Positions 44,361-55,687 of a stretch of DNA of 64,000 nt are shown here, one piece after another (the stretch's first letter is position 1; the number at the start of each line of letters is the position of its first letter). Below the pieces are notes generated by a model. The model saw nothing but the letters and a program-made list of their open reading frames with translations, searched no databases and was not told where the DNA came from. The position numbers and the translations under genes were made by a program. Source of the stretch: Amoebophrya sp. A120. Taxonomy: Eukaryota; Sar; Dinophyceae; Syndiniales; Amoebophryaceae. Location: the NCBI GenBank assembly GCA_905178155.1, contig CAJINV010000007.1, positions 3,552,265-3,616,264 on the forward strand, written 5' to 3'.

Positions 44361-47300
44361 ATGTTGCCACGCGCTTCTTTTTTCAGCTGTGTTTGGATTA
44401 TCAGTTCCCTCGCATGCCTCCAATTCATAGCGGCCAGAAGCAGCGACTTCCGCGTTCACAACTTTTTCGAACGAACAGCGGAGGAGTTTCATCGTGCAAA
44501 CGCAACCCCCGCAGGAGAAGCGACGAGTCAAAGTCACTCAGCGACCTCCTCCCGGGTAACAGCATCATTTCTGCCCAGCGCGCCTCCGTACATTTTTTCA
44601 TCGCATAGGCCGGACCATCACCACCATGATGGGGTCCGAATTGTGCCCCCTGTCGGTGAGGAGCAGGAGGCTGGTCGCGCGTATAATTTCAATTTCGACC
44701 ACCACGTCGAGAACAGCGTCGGAGTGGCCGATGCAGCACGAGACGGACATGAAAACTACCAAGAGTCGCAGAACGGTCCTTTGGGTCCTCGTCCTGTGTT
44801 ACCCTTGTTACTAACACTTCGAAGAAGGCGTGTGGACAGTGCAGCTGGGCGAGCGCCAGGTCCTGAAGAAGATGACTCCTTGCACAACAAGATTCAGCAC
44901 GGGGGTAGCAACACAGACGAAGATGCAAAAACTATCTCCCCGGCATCCACGACCAGATCTGCGACACCAGAGCAGCATGAGAAACCTGATACAGCTTCGA
45001 CTGCGCATAGTTCTAGTTCATCGACACCGTTCTTGTCTTCGGTCGTAGCTCCTCCAGTTTCTGCCTTTAGTGCGGGCGCCCGCGAAGACCTGCTAGTACT
45101 GGAAAAAAATCGCGATGGTTTTAGAGAAAGTGAACAACTAGAAGGCTTCTCTCCAGCACAACAAAAAGGGCCGACCGACCCACACCTGCGCAGCGAAGAA
45201 CTTGAGAGCAGCAAGAAAGATCTCGGAGACCTCTTTGCCGCGTGTCTTTCCCCACTAAGCACGGCCGGCGCGGGTACGACCGTTGCGCATTTCCTCGTTC
45301 CCCACATGGCGGATTTACCAGGACATGGTCCTCGCGCGTCAAAAGCTTCTGGTGGAAATAACCGTTGGAGTTGTGCGGCGACGCGCGCCCGCGACCAGTA
45401 CTTCGCGCACTGCCAGTACACAGATACAGGAGAATGGTTGAGAAACGGCACTGCTGAAGAGGTGGCCGCGCTTCCCGGCGCTTCGAGTCGACGTCCGGCG
45501 GAGACAGCACACGAAGGAGCCTCAACGTCTTCCCGCCGCGTGGTCGCGTCCTCTTCTTCTGCGCCCGCTGCTATGCGCTTTTTGAAAACCGTGGTGGGCA
45601 GCGCCAGCAAAGGCGCGCAGCAAAGTGCACAGGAGGTGGCGGAACTCTTGGACCAACAATTTTTTGTGACAATAAAATCATGGCGGGAAGTGCTGAACTT
45701 TCTGTATCGAGAAAATGGCGGCACATGCCAAAAATGCGGTGACAGGCCAGAAGGAGATATTAATTGCGCAGCGGGCGGTCCTCAACAACAACAAGTACAA
45801 GGAGGAAGTCGTGACGACTGTGATCTCGAACTTGAGTTCATACCTGACTTGGTCCTGTCCCCTTACCCAAAACTCTACGACGATATCGCGCGGGCGGACT
45901 TTGAGCGCATTTTGGAGGACGTCAAGGGCCAAATGCAGTTCAGGGCTAACCTTCTGCGAACGCTACGGGGCATCCAGCATGCTCTGGCAGCAGACCAAGA
46001 AAGTAGACATCAAAGGGCACCGGCGCATGAACAACAACAAGGCGCTCCACGGGTAGACCACCCAGGCGAATTTTCAGACAATTTGTCAGGAACAAGCATC
46101 GAATGGTCATCACCTCCAGGAGCAGTTGGCGCTGTCGGCGACCGAAATTCATTACAGTCACCTGACAATAGAACACCATCGCAAGAAGAGCACCCAAAAA
46201 CCGAAGACATTTCTTACGAGCTGCCCGCGTCGCCCAATATGAAAGAAGAGCAGCTAAGAAAAATTCAAGCGGCCTGCGAGGGCCTGCGTCCGAAAATTCC
46301 GCCTGCGTTCTTCACAGAAAAACAATTCTTCTGGGATTTCTTGCTGGGGCGCAGAAACTTTTTCCTCGCCTACTTTAATCTTCGAGACGTGGCGGACGCA
46401 ATTCAAACCACCAGCTTCGCTCCAAAAGTCGCTCCGGTTCTGTTGGAGATGTTCGGCTCGATAGGGAAAGCCACCCTGGGTGGAGGCGAAAGTAGTGGTG
46501 TTCCCTCGTCATTAGGCGCCGCCACTCATGCCGATCCATCGCGAGGATCAACCCCAGGCGTCCACCAATCAGGCGGATCAACAGGCTCGACAGAGACTGC
46601 ATCTACAGCAGCAGCTTCACAACACAGCACTACGACCACTTTCTCATCTACTCGGAGGCGTCAAAGCATGCCCAGTAGCGGTGTTGAAACTTTTTACCAA
46701 ACTCCATTCACCTCCCATATCAAATGCAAAAATGTCTGGGTCTGGAAGATTCTAAACTTGTGATCCTGTCTCTGGATTAAAAAAAAAACTGTATTGCATG
46801 ACCAGCAAGAGGACTCCAGTTTGTGCTATACGCGGAGAGGGCATTTCTCATGCGGTAGAGGTATCGCAAAGGCAAAGCGCTCTAAAAATCTGTGATGCTA
46901 CGGCATGCATCACAGACGTCATGGGTCACAGAAAATATGCATGACAAATCTAGAAATCTTCCAGACCCAGACATTTTTGCATTTGATATCCCAGAGCCAG
47001 CAGCAATTTGTCCGAAGGCGACTCACCAACAATGTGTTTCAAGTGTTGGCGAAAAGCGATGGCGCGTATCTGCGGTATTACGACGCTGTCACAGCAACGA
47101 AGCGTGTAGCAGCGCATTGTCTACTTCCTCGTTCGGCTTCCAAAGGAGCAAGCAGCTCTGGCTCTACCATTCCGACTGAGTTGCTGTCACTCCCTCACTG
47201 GTGTAGTAGTCAAGGCTCGACGAAGGAGGTGGACGAGAACAACGAGAGGCAGCATGTTCTTGAGAAAGAAGTTGTACTAAGCTGCTTTGAAAGATGGCGG

Positions 47301-49421
47301 GAACTCTTCAGTGCGATGTTGTTGGGTGGAGCAGAGGCAGACCACGAGCAAGAGGAAGATCAGTCACAGCAGCATAATACAAACGCTGGACAGCCACCGC
47401 AAGAAGTTCATGGTGCGCAAAGAACAGCACCAACTCAGGCGGAAAGCTTACGCATGCAACGGCTTCTCCCTCGCTTACCAGGTGTTGTTGATGTGGGCTC
47501 TTCTGCTGCAGAACTGCCTCAAGCTCGACCCCGGCACCAAACACGACACGACGACCAAGAGCAACAAGATGATGAAGGGGATCACAATGCTTTTCAGAAT
47601 CAGAACGAAGGGGTCTTTATGTACCGGAATCTGATCCTCAATGACCGCCAGCGGGAGGAGCAGGATGTCCGCGAGCTCCTTGCTGAGCAACTGAGTGCGC
47701 AACTGGACGAGTTGCACCTGACAGACGACGAGGAGGAAGATCACGATCCGGCTGATGTTGCCCATCATCTTGATGCGTTCGATGTTTTAACCGACCGAAC
47801 CCGAAATGAAAATGCAGGTAGATCACGTGGTCATCCTCCACCACAAATTCCGCGCACCACTCGCATGACCTCCACGGCGACCGTGCCGCCGTTTCTCACA
47901 ACCGAGGGGAACGGCGTCACTCCGATACCTGGAAGCCAGTTCGTTTTTCGAGGCGGCGGTTTAAATATCTCGAATCCCCGGCGCATTCCTCCAAACCAGG
48001 CTGACCAACGACCCTTCGCGAGCAGAAGCGCTCGCACTCGCAGTCTGCTTCTCCCCTCGCCTCAGGCGTCGTTCTTCTTGTCCGCGCCGATGGTGTCCTT
48101 GGTACTGCGGCGCGTGGTGCTACCGTATTTGGAATTCTTGTCCACTTTCGCGGTCGTGTCTCGGACCGGAAATAACAACTCCACCTCCGCGCAAAAGTTT
48201 CTGCGTGTTGCCGAGCCCCTCAATTCCGACGCTTTGACGGAAAAGGTGAGTGCGATCACGTCGTTTCTAACTTCCTGTCTGCAGTATACGGGGGAGTTGT
48301 ACCAAGAACTTTCCGTCGACGTCATTCGAAGCGAGGAGGAAGCACGGGCGGCAGTGAGGCGACCGTCCGGCATACTAAGGGTGTTCTATTTGAGGAGCTT
48401 TCCCTTTTTGAATACGGATCGAGAGTACGTTCGCTTGTTCCGTGAGGTCGCGACAATTGTACGACATGCAGAAATGCCTGAAGAGACCGATCCCGCACCG
48501 AAACAGCACGGTGCGCCGGATCAAATGAGAGGGACAACAGCAGCAGCCAGTGCCAGTTCATCAAGTGGCGAGGGCGACTCCTTCCCCGCGTACCACACAG
48601 GAGGCACTCAACATAGGGACGACGAAGAGATAAATGCTGAAACGCGTGTGCTGCATGAGCGAGGACGGCCCCAGCAGCACGACCTTGTGCGAAATGAAGA
48701 ACCTCCATTCTCACTTCCGCTGAGACAACGGTTTGGTGCCGGGCGACCAGAACCATTTTCCGTCGGAAGCCCAGAGCGCAGCTGGAGGAACAGCGATTTT
48801 CTACTGGAGCGCCGACGAGTAGTATCGGCGGCGGTTAGTACCGGAACAACGAGAGAAGAACGACCAAGGGCTTCGCCACCTGTTTCTGCATCCCGCCAGA
48901 GCGCGAGCGGCCAAGAACCTGGGGCAGGAACAAACATTGCGGGAGGAGGTACTGCTACTGGAAGCGGTACTACTAGACGCGCCGCACGGATGAGTCCAAC
49001 ATGGGAAAGCACCGGCCCTGAAGAGTTTACTTCCCGAACAGGGCGACGATCTTCAGTTTTCCCATCCTTCATCGCTGGCATATCAGGGTCAAGAAATGCA
49101 GCAGGAGCTGCTGCACCTTCTACTGCGGGTCCAGCACATCAAGCACTTCAAGCTCCAACTGCATCAAGAACGACGACGGTGGTGCAACGGGATTTTGAGA
49201 TTCTCTGTGAGGATATCGTCCGGTCCTTTGTTTTCCTCGGACAAAAATTCCCGCACACCCGCGACATCGTCAACCTACGCATGACGGTGTTGCTCCTGCA
49301 GATTCAAGCGGCTGCACGGGGGGATGATGGAAATCCAGGGAATGAGATCTGGGGCCGGGAGCCCTTTGCGCTGTTTTGCAACGCGGACCAGGTGTTGCAG
49401 GCCACTTTTTTACCGGTGTAA
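44361..49421 (+). CDS. Very large secreted protein of unknown function
   Basis: Two exons, 44361-46717 and 46994-49421, joined in frame after removing IE-33, giving 1,594 residues. The N-terminus is a typical signal peptide (MLPRASFFSCVWIISSLACL). The first half alternates Ser/Glu-rich linkers with helical segments (KSWREVLNFLYRENGG, YDDIARADFERILEDVKGQM). The second half contains VLRRVVLPYLEFLSTFAV and, near the end, a globular-looking segment (FEILCEDIVRSFVFLGQKFP). No internal transmembrane helix is convincing and no catalytic motif is recognised. A pyrimidine run and AG directly upstream could be a trans-splice acceptor. A secreted or endomembrane role is inferred from the signal peptide only. 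Confidence 0.72.
46718..46988. mobile_element. Introner IE-33 (family A)
   Basis: 271 bp, TATCAAATGCAAAAATGTCT to AGACATTTTTGCATTTGATA. Perfect TSD TCCCA at 46713-46717 and 46989-46993. Removal of 276 nt keeps frame (FTSQSQQQFVRRR). Confidence 0.92.
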
Positions 49422-49998
49422 AAAAGAAGGTAGGCGTTCATTCAGCTACTCGTTCATGTGAGAGGCTGCAAATCGGACGATTGAGATTCATTGTGAAACT
49501 CTGCTACAACAACGTAACAAAGATGAATGGGCAGAGAAGCAAGTGCAAGGAGGATACCATGCCTCGTATCACCGACATAGACGTCGTCGAGGTCGAGGAC
49601 AACACAAACATGATCTATCTCTCACGACATAGAAAAATAAACATGACCTCTTGTGATATTTTGTTACGCCAGTCGCAGTTGTTTTTGGGTTTTGTTCTTC
49701 GTTTTGAATTTGATGAAGATATCGACAAAACGGCAAAACCTGAAGCTGTCGAAATGCTTGCTCAGTTGTTTTCCTTAGTGGTGATAGACCAGAATAAAAG
49801 CGTACAGGAGTGGACTTCTCATCCGCGAAGATTGGCAGGCCTTTATACCTGACCGAATAGCGTAGTTTTTGTTTCTTGCAATACTTTTTCTCCTGGTTTT
49901 TTTAATAAGATGACACAGCTAGTTGTTTCCTTCTCCTTGTTCGAGAATTTCTTTTTCGTCTTGAAACTAAATATAGTCTGACTCAACAAGGACCAACA
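49422..49998. other. Intergenic stretch
   Basis: An open frame from ATG 49505 (MNGQRSKCKEDTMPRITDID) to 49852 is possible, but it has no recognisable sequence and no supporting context, so it is not called. The last 90 bases before the next ATG are pyrimidine-rich. Confidence 0.45.
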
Positions 49999-52746
49999 AT
50001 GACGCACCGCACCCTTCGTACTCGTTTCGTTTCGTTCAGGCCGGCAGGACAGCGTCCGATAATTCCCTCCGCCGCCAGTACTGCATGTCTGTGGACAGAT
50101 AGCAGTGATTTTCTTGTAACAGGTCGTGCTTCCTCATCAGTTCGTCGTGGTTGCTCCTTGCAGCGGTCGCGACCAAGAGGATTCTCATCGGCAAGAACCC
50201 AAGCAGCGCCGCTTGCGGGTTCTTCTATTCACGATTCGGTTGTACCTGCGCAGAAGGAGCAACTTCTGTCGCCTACAGCTACCCTCGAGGACCACGAACA
50301 GCCGGCCGGACCGAGGAACCGAACTACTGGCGAGCAAAGTTCTGCTCTAGACACGATTGCCAGCACTGGTGATCAACAAAATGCCCTCGACGAAGATCCG
50401 GAGCGTGCGCCAGCTGCTGGTGCGCAGGAAGCACTAGAAGTCGAGCAGGAGGTGGAAGAGACCACAAGGCCGATCAACTTTTACAATCTACCGAAATACG
50501 GTATATCCGGACCGAAGTCGGTAATCGAAAACTGGCCATTTCTCGTCCGCAAATCATTGAAGCAGGACCTCCAAAGCGCAACCGACGTTACGTTCGTCTT
50601 CGGCCCGCAAGGCAGCGGCGCCCGGTCGGCGATGCGCAACGCGCTCGAGCGGGAGCTGGATTTCGATTTTTACGGATTCTGTAGCGCCGACGAGAATTAT
50701 GCAACGGCAGAAGAAGGAGAACAACAAGATTGGAGAGCGTACAGCTTTCCTTTACTGGTCGAAACTTTTGTCGAAGAGCTGACAGAGACCATCCCGCCCA
50801 TCGGCCCTGCGGGCTGGGAGGAACTCAGAGACGGACCGTTTTTTGAAGAGCTACAGAAGCCGAACCCAGTAACAGAAACAGTCCGACACCGACAAGGTCT
50901 AGGAAGTCGTGGCTCTACTATTCGCACTGGTACTCGTGCTGCTCCCCAGAGCCTGTCGCTTGACCGTCACTGGCTCACCCTTTGTGCGAAAATCGCCCTG
51001 GACGAAGTTTCCCCGGACCAGCACCCAGCCGTTTCTTCGTTGCGTGAAACTAGCGCTCTTACGGACTCAGAGTGGGCGGACTTGCGGCAAAGGCTCGCGA
51101 GTGTCCTGAAGAAATCTCCTCCGGCGCACGAAGAGGGCGCAGCTGGGAAGAAGACCATATCAAAAGGCAAGGAGTGCTGGCAAATTTTCTGTGATGCGGT
51201 GAGGAGTGTCAGTGTGATGTCTCCATCATCATCCGGCGAAATACCTGCTGTTGACGCGTCCTCAACCGCGTTTGACAAGGTCGAATTTCTTGTCGACCTC
51301 TTGACGAAAGATCTTGTTCCAGGGAAAACAAGCAGCAGCGCCAGTAGAAGGTCCGCATCAACAGACCAGAACTCCACGTCACTGCTAGACCAAATCTATC
51401 ACTTTCTGCTCTTTCTCCGACACACGAGGATGCTGCCTTCGGCTCTGCCACGCACTGCCTCCGGAAGTGGAAGTGCTGCTGCACAGGTCGATAGCAATTC
51501 CGAACGGGATCAAGAAAGAGAAAGAGAAGACCACGTGGACGATCTAGGCCAGGAGGCCTATCCCAGTGCCGACGTCCTCGCCTTCGCTAATTGTGGCGCT
51601 TTGCTTCGGAACTTCAACAGTCAGGAAGCTAGTTACCAAGGAAGCAGTAGTATCAACTACGGCGCGAAATTTCTCGGCCTGGTCGAAGCCGTTTTCAGCG
51701 GCCATCCCGTGCTACTGCACATGAATGGCGACGGCATGGCGTTGCTGGAGCAGAACCCGCAAAACCTCATCACGGTGGGCCTGTTGAGCGAAAAGATGGC
51801 GAAGTCCCTGTGCGAACTGGTGCTTGCGAAACATAAAATTTCTTTGGAGTGCAACTTGCTGAAGAATGCAGAGCTGCGGAAACGGTACGAGGTGAAAGCC
51901 AACCCACTGGAGAACCACGTGGACGAGTTTTACCTGAGTTACTGGGACTTCAAAACGGTGTACAAGTTCCTGGGCGGCCACGTGCGGCACTTGAAACTCT
52001 TCTTGCAGGAATTGATCGCCCTGGCCGCGAAAACGGAAAAGCCAACGACCCACGAGGAGCAGGACAAACTCCGCCACGAGTTTCAGTGCCCGAAGAATCT
52101 GACGCACCAGCTCCTGCGGGTGGTGCGCCATGCGGTATTAGCGGGGGACACGTTGCAAACCGAGTACAAAATCCAGTACTTCTTGAACAGCTGCGGACTG
52201 TTGATGCAAGAAGGAGACCAAGATGCGCCGGAACACGAGCAAGACCACTTGGAGCGAAAGAACGCGAGTAGTAGTGGCCTGTGCGACGTTCACGTTGAGG
52301 AACAGAACGAGTCGGAGTCCAGCAGTGAGCTTTCATCTTCGCTGCAGGTACAACAAACACAAGGCCAGGACCAGAAGAAGTCCACAAGTGCATCAGCAGC
52401 ACCAACACCAGATTTCGCTGCTTTCCCGCCGGCCAAGAAGATGCGGATCATGGAGACGGTCCGGCTTCTTATCGATTCCGACGCAAACCAGGGGGAAATT
52501 CTCGTGAACAACAACTTCGATATCACAAACCCAGTTCTGCTGGCCCTTCTCGACGCGCAGCTGCTAATTCCCGACTGGGATCCCGCGAGGTTGCAATTCC
52601 CGAACGAGTACACCAAGCACTGTTTGCGCCTCTGGGTAGACGAGGAATTTTTGAAGTTAGGAAAGTTGGAAAAGCTAAAATACCAAGCAGCGTGCTGGCA
52701 GGAACGAGAAGGGATTAAGCAAAGCGTGAAAAGGATTTCTTGCTGA
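49999..52746 (+). CDS. Probable organellar P-loop NTPase-like protein with degenerate Walker A
   Basis: Single exon, 915 residues. The N-terminus (MTHRTLRTRFVSFRPAGQRP) is Arg/Ser-rich and almost free of acids, like a mitochondrial presequence. After a linker comes YGISGPKSVIENWPFLVRKS and then VTFVFGPQGSGARSAM (about residues 196-212). That is the shape of a Walker A loop, but the usual G-K-S/T is replaced by G-A-R-S. A possible Walker B-like strand is VLLHMNGD (about residue 570). The C-terminal part is helical (LLALLDAQLLIPDWDP..LRLWVDEEF), as in STAND/AAA-type ATPases. Low-complexity Ser/Glu inserts interrupt the domains. ATP binding may be lost. The family call is a motif inference, though the coding status is firm. 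Confidence 0.7.
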   Translation: MTHRTLRTRFVSFRPAGQRPIIPSAASTACLWTDSSDFLVTGRASSSVRRGCSLQRSRPRGFSSARTQAAPLAGSSIHDSVVPAQKEQLLSPTATLEDHEQPAGPRNRTTGEQSSALDTIASTGDQQNALDEDPERAPAAGAQEALEVEQEVEETTRPINFYNLPKYGISGPKSVIENWPFLVRKSLKQDLQSATDVTFVFGPQGSGARSAMRNALERELDFDFYGFCSADENYATAEEGEQQDWRAYSFPLLVETFVEELTETIPPIGPAGWEELRDGPFFEELQKPNPVTETVRHRQGLGSRGSTIRTGTRAAPQSLSLDRHWLTLCAKIALDEVSPDQHPAVSSLRETSALTDSEWADLRQRLASVLKKSPPAHEEGAAGKKTISKGKECWQIFCDAVRSVSVMSPSSSGEIPAVDASSTAFDKVEFLVDLLTKDLVPGKTSSSASRRSASTDQNSTSLLDQIYHFLLFLRHTRMLPSALPRTASGSGSAAAQVDSNSERDQEREREDHVDDLGQEAYPSADVLAFANCGALLRNFNSQEASYQGSSSINYGAKFLGLVEAVFSGHPVLLHMNGDGMALLEQNPQNLITVGLLSEKMAKSLCELVLAKHKISLECNLLKNAELRKRYEVKANPLENHVDEFYLSYWDFKTVYKFLGGHVRHLKLFLQELIALAAKTEKPTTHEEQDKLRHEFQCPKNLTHQLLRVVRHAVLAGDTLQTEYKIQYFLNSCGLLMQEGDQDAPEHEQDHLERKNASSSGLCDVHVEEQNESESSSELSSSLQVQQTQGQDQKKSTSASAAPTPDFAAFPPAKKMRIMETVRLLIDSDANQGEILVNNNFDITNPVLLALLDAQLLIPDWDPARLQFPNEYTKHCLRLWVDEEFLKLGKLEKLKYQAACWQEREGIKQSVKRISC

Positions 52747-53657
52747 TCGAAATAAATGGGTTGTCTCTTTATGACACTGGTGACAGTGTGGTCGACATGG
52801 AAAGTGGTAAATTTATTTATCGACGTGTGGACGATGCATCTGATGTGATAGACTCAGACTTCACATCACGACTAAGAAATATTTTGAAGCATAGAAATGC
52901 CCTCTGCGTGCTTCTTGCACGATGGGCAAAAAGAACAAGCGGAAGCAGAAACTCAACGAAAAAAAGTAGTGTTGCGCTCCCTGCACTACAGCTACACCAA
53001 GGGCCCGACCTATTCAGCAGGTCATCGGATGATCTAGTTTGTTATGTGGCGTGGCCTTCATCTTCAAGATGAAGGAAAGTCGAATCCACATTTTTGATTG
53101 ATTATCAACAGCATGGCCATTGTACAACTGCTTTAGACAACAAAGGATCAAACTGCAGCAGATACGATCAACAACAGCTCAACCTCGATCAGGATTTTCG
53201 CTTAACTATCAAGATCGCTGCAAGACGATTTAGAAGTGACCCATCAGATCGTCGAACTTTTCTAGAGGACGACTATTTTGTGCGCTCATTCATTCTTTGC
53301 AAGCAAGTATGCTTCTTTGAGTCACCCGAAACCTCTACGACGTCCACCAATGGAATTGCAAGTAGTGTACTAGCCCTGAATGGTACACATGCGCCCTTTC
53401 TACCTATCCTCGATGTTGTAGACCGCATGTGTGTTTTTATCGTTATCCAGGTGATTACGCTAGTATTTCGTTTGCTGCATTGGCCTTCTCTAAAACTTGT
53501 CTCCTTCTCCACAATAGCGGCCTTTAGGTTTGCTTCCTTTTACTACGAAGACAGAAAATAATTGTTTTGAAAAGTAATTTCATTCGTATCTATAGGTTTT
53601 TTTTACAACGTATCGCTATCTTTATCGAAAAAATTGACTTGTGTCCACTGCTCAAAA
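52747..53657. other. Intergenic stretch
   Basis: Open frames at 52740-53072 and 53094-53561 lack coding character and are not called. No repeat or RNA gene seen. Confidence 0.5.
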
Positions 53658-55531
53658 ATGGAAGGGACCTCAAACCTCGACCTCCAGGAGGTTATGTCCG
53701 GATTCGGAATGTCAAAGCCGCGTCCCACTTTACTTTTTGCTTTCCTTGTCGTCGGCGGCTTCATTTGTCAGACGGAAGTCGCGGCGCATCGAGTTGCGAC
53801 GAGTGCTGCTTCCTCATCGTCTCAGAATGATGGAAGCACTCGACGAAGATTTCTCGCGCCGCAGGATAATGAAGAAGAACTGACCACGAGAGCTGGTGGT
53901 GCAGCAGCATCTGCAATGCAAGTGGATGTTGAGGAAGGTGAACATGTCTCGCCTGAGCACGACCAAGAAGGAGTCGGACCAATTTTCGGCCCACGACCCG
54001 AGCAGCTTGGAGCGAACTTGTTTGATGGGGCTCGTAGCGGACCCGGACCAGGCACTTCGAGCGCACGACCAGTGCCCGTCCTGCGAGACCACGAAGGCAG
54101 AGGCACTTTACTTGCAGATGACATCGAGATCGACGACGCGCATATCATGGCTCCTTTTGCGGACGAGGTAGCGGACGCAGAGCGATTCATCCGGCAATCG
54201 GTAGATGGTGGGGCCGGTCGTGATGTAGATGCGGCCCCCGAAGATGATCGGGGTGCAGTTGTGCTTCATGGCGAAGAAGATATAGAAGATGTTGGCGGGG
54301 AGCACCAGCAGGCCGCCACGGCGCATGATAGTGATACGGAACAAGCACCCCACCCAGACCAAGATGAGGCAGAGGCAAACGCAGATTCGGACTCAAACGA
54401 GACGTCAGAGGACGAAAATGACGCGCTGCGGCCAGAACGCAGGCCTAAGCCCAGCAGCTGTTCCCGTATTACATCTCTCGCTGTGAAGTCCTGCGCTCTC
54501 TTCTTCGGCGTGGTTCCTCCTTTCTTCTGCCTTACGACTCTCCGGCCTCATGCGCGGGTGATAGAAGCCCGAACCAAAGCCTGGAACAACTTTGCTGCGA
54601 CACAAGAAGACAAGTTTGAGACGGACGCATGGTATCGGAACCAACGAGCCACCCGACACCTTGTTGACTTGCCGCCGACGCCTTTCCGGGTGCGAGGCCA
54701 TGAGCACGATGTATGGGCGTTGATTGCTTGGCACCAGCAAAAAGAGCGCGTTTCCCCTTTGCCGACCCCCCACAACAATGTCGGCGAAATAACCTTTTCC
54801 CTTGCCGGCTCTGGGTATATGCACTGCAAAAGTTGTCATGTTATCGTGGTCGCTAGTAAAATTCGCAAGATGAATCAGCTGCACAATAATCTGATATACG
54901 AAAATATTTATTTTGAAGATGGAGATGCAGAAAATGAAAAAAAGGCACATTTGAATTTGTCATGCCAGACCCAGCAATTGAAATTTTTCGAATTACTGCG
55001 AGACGAGCGATATTACTTTTGCACAGAATGACGTCCGAAAAGTTGCAACTGATGTTGTTTCGTTTTGCGGACACGGTGCTCAAAGACGACGGAATCGCGT
55101 CGTTGTACGTGTTGCGAAATACTCAGCTGGAGATGCGGTCGGTGCTGCAGTCCTGCATTGACATTACACATGTGGAGTACAAAAGGCAAAACGCAGCGAA
55201 TTACCCAGACGAACAAATCTACCAAGACACTTACAATACCGCGCTGGAAAAAATGCAAGCTTGCGGAATTGCGATACTGAATGTCATCGATGCTGTAGGG
55301 TTGCGAATGCTCCAGTCAAGAGAGGAAGTAGTCCACGCCGCCGGAGGCGGGGATGGAAAAATTAAAAGCACTAGTGAACGACGACAAGAACTGAAGTCCA
55401 AGAAGCAGCTTTTCACTTTGCTAACGCTCAGTCTGGCGCTCTCGGAACTGGACGCGCTGGAATTCCCGGCCTCACCGCCGAAAAATCAATACGTCTTATC
55501 TGGAGCGCATGGGCAAACATATGCAAGATGA
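53658..55531 (+). CDS. Signal-bearing acidic protein with internal hydrophobic segment
   Basis: Exons 53658-54814 and 55027-55531 join in phase to 553 residues. ATG 53658 gives MEGTSNLDLQEVMSGFGMSK before a hydrophobic segment (PTLLFAFLVVGGFICQTEVA). Later in-frame ATGs at 53694 and 53709 would give a shorter, more typical signal peptide. A long Asp/Glu/Ala-rich stretch is followed by a second hydrophobic segment (SLAVKSCALFFGVVPPFFCL), then a helical C-terminus (EKLQLMLFRFADTVLKDDG). The intron coincides with IE-34 and uses GT-AG. The model could continue into the 55688 gene through a weak GTCTTA donor (about 55494) and a TAG acceptor (about 55652), which are in phase. No family is recognised. 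Confidence 0.6.
54818..55027. mobile_element. Introner IE-34 (family B) spliced as GT-AG intron
   Basis: Left TATGCACTGCAAAAG, right CTTTTGCACAGAATG. No TSD remains. In-frame splicing requires GT at 54815 and AG at 55025-55026, i.e. canonical sites at the element ends (GSGMTSEKLQLM). Confidence 0.68.
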
Positions 55532-55687
55532 TTTTATTACAACCGCCGCACACGTACAAAACCTCCATGCATACAGAAATTTTCGACCTCGAACTCTGTT
55601 TTTGAATAAAATACGGCGTTTCAATCATCGTCTAGGTCTACTTGTTATGCTGAATAGCAAACAAAAATAGTCCTGTTAGGCAGATCG

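Noticed and set aside
49505-49852. Possible small gene between two large genes
   Set aside because: Plausible length, but no recognisable sequence or motif to support it.
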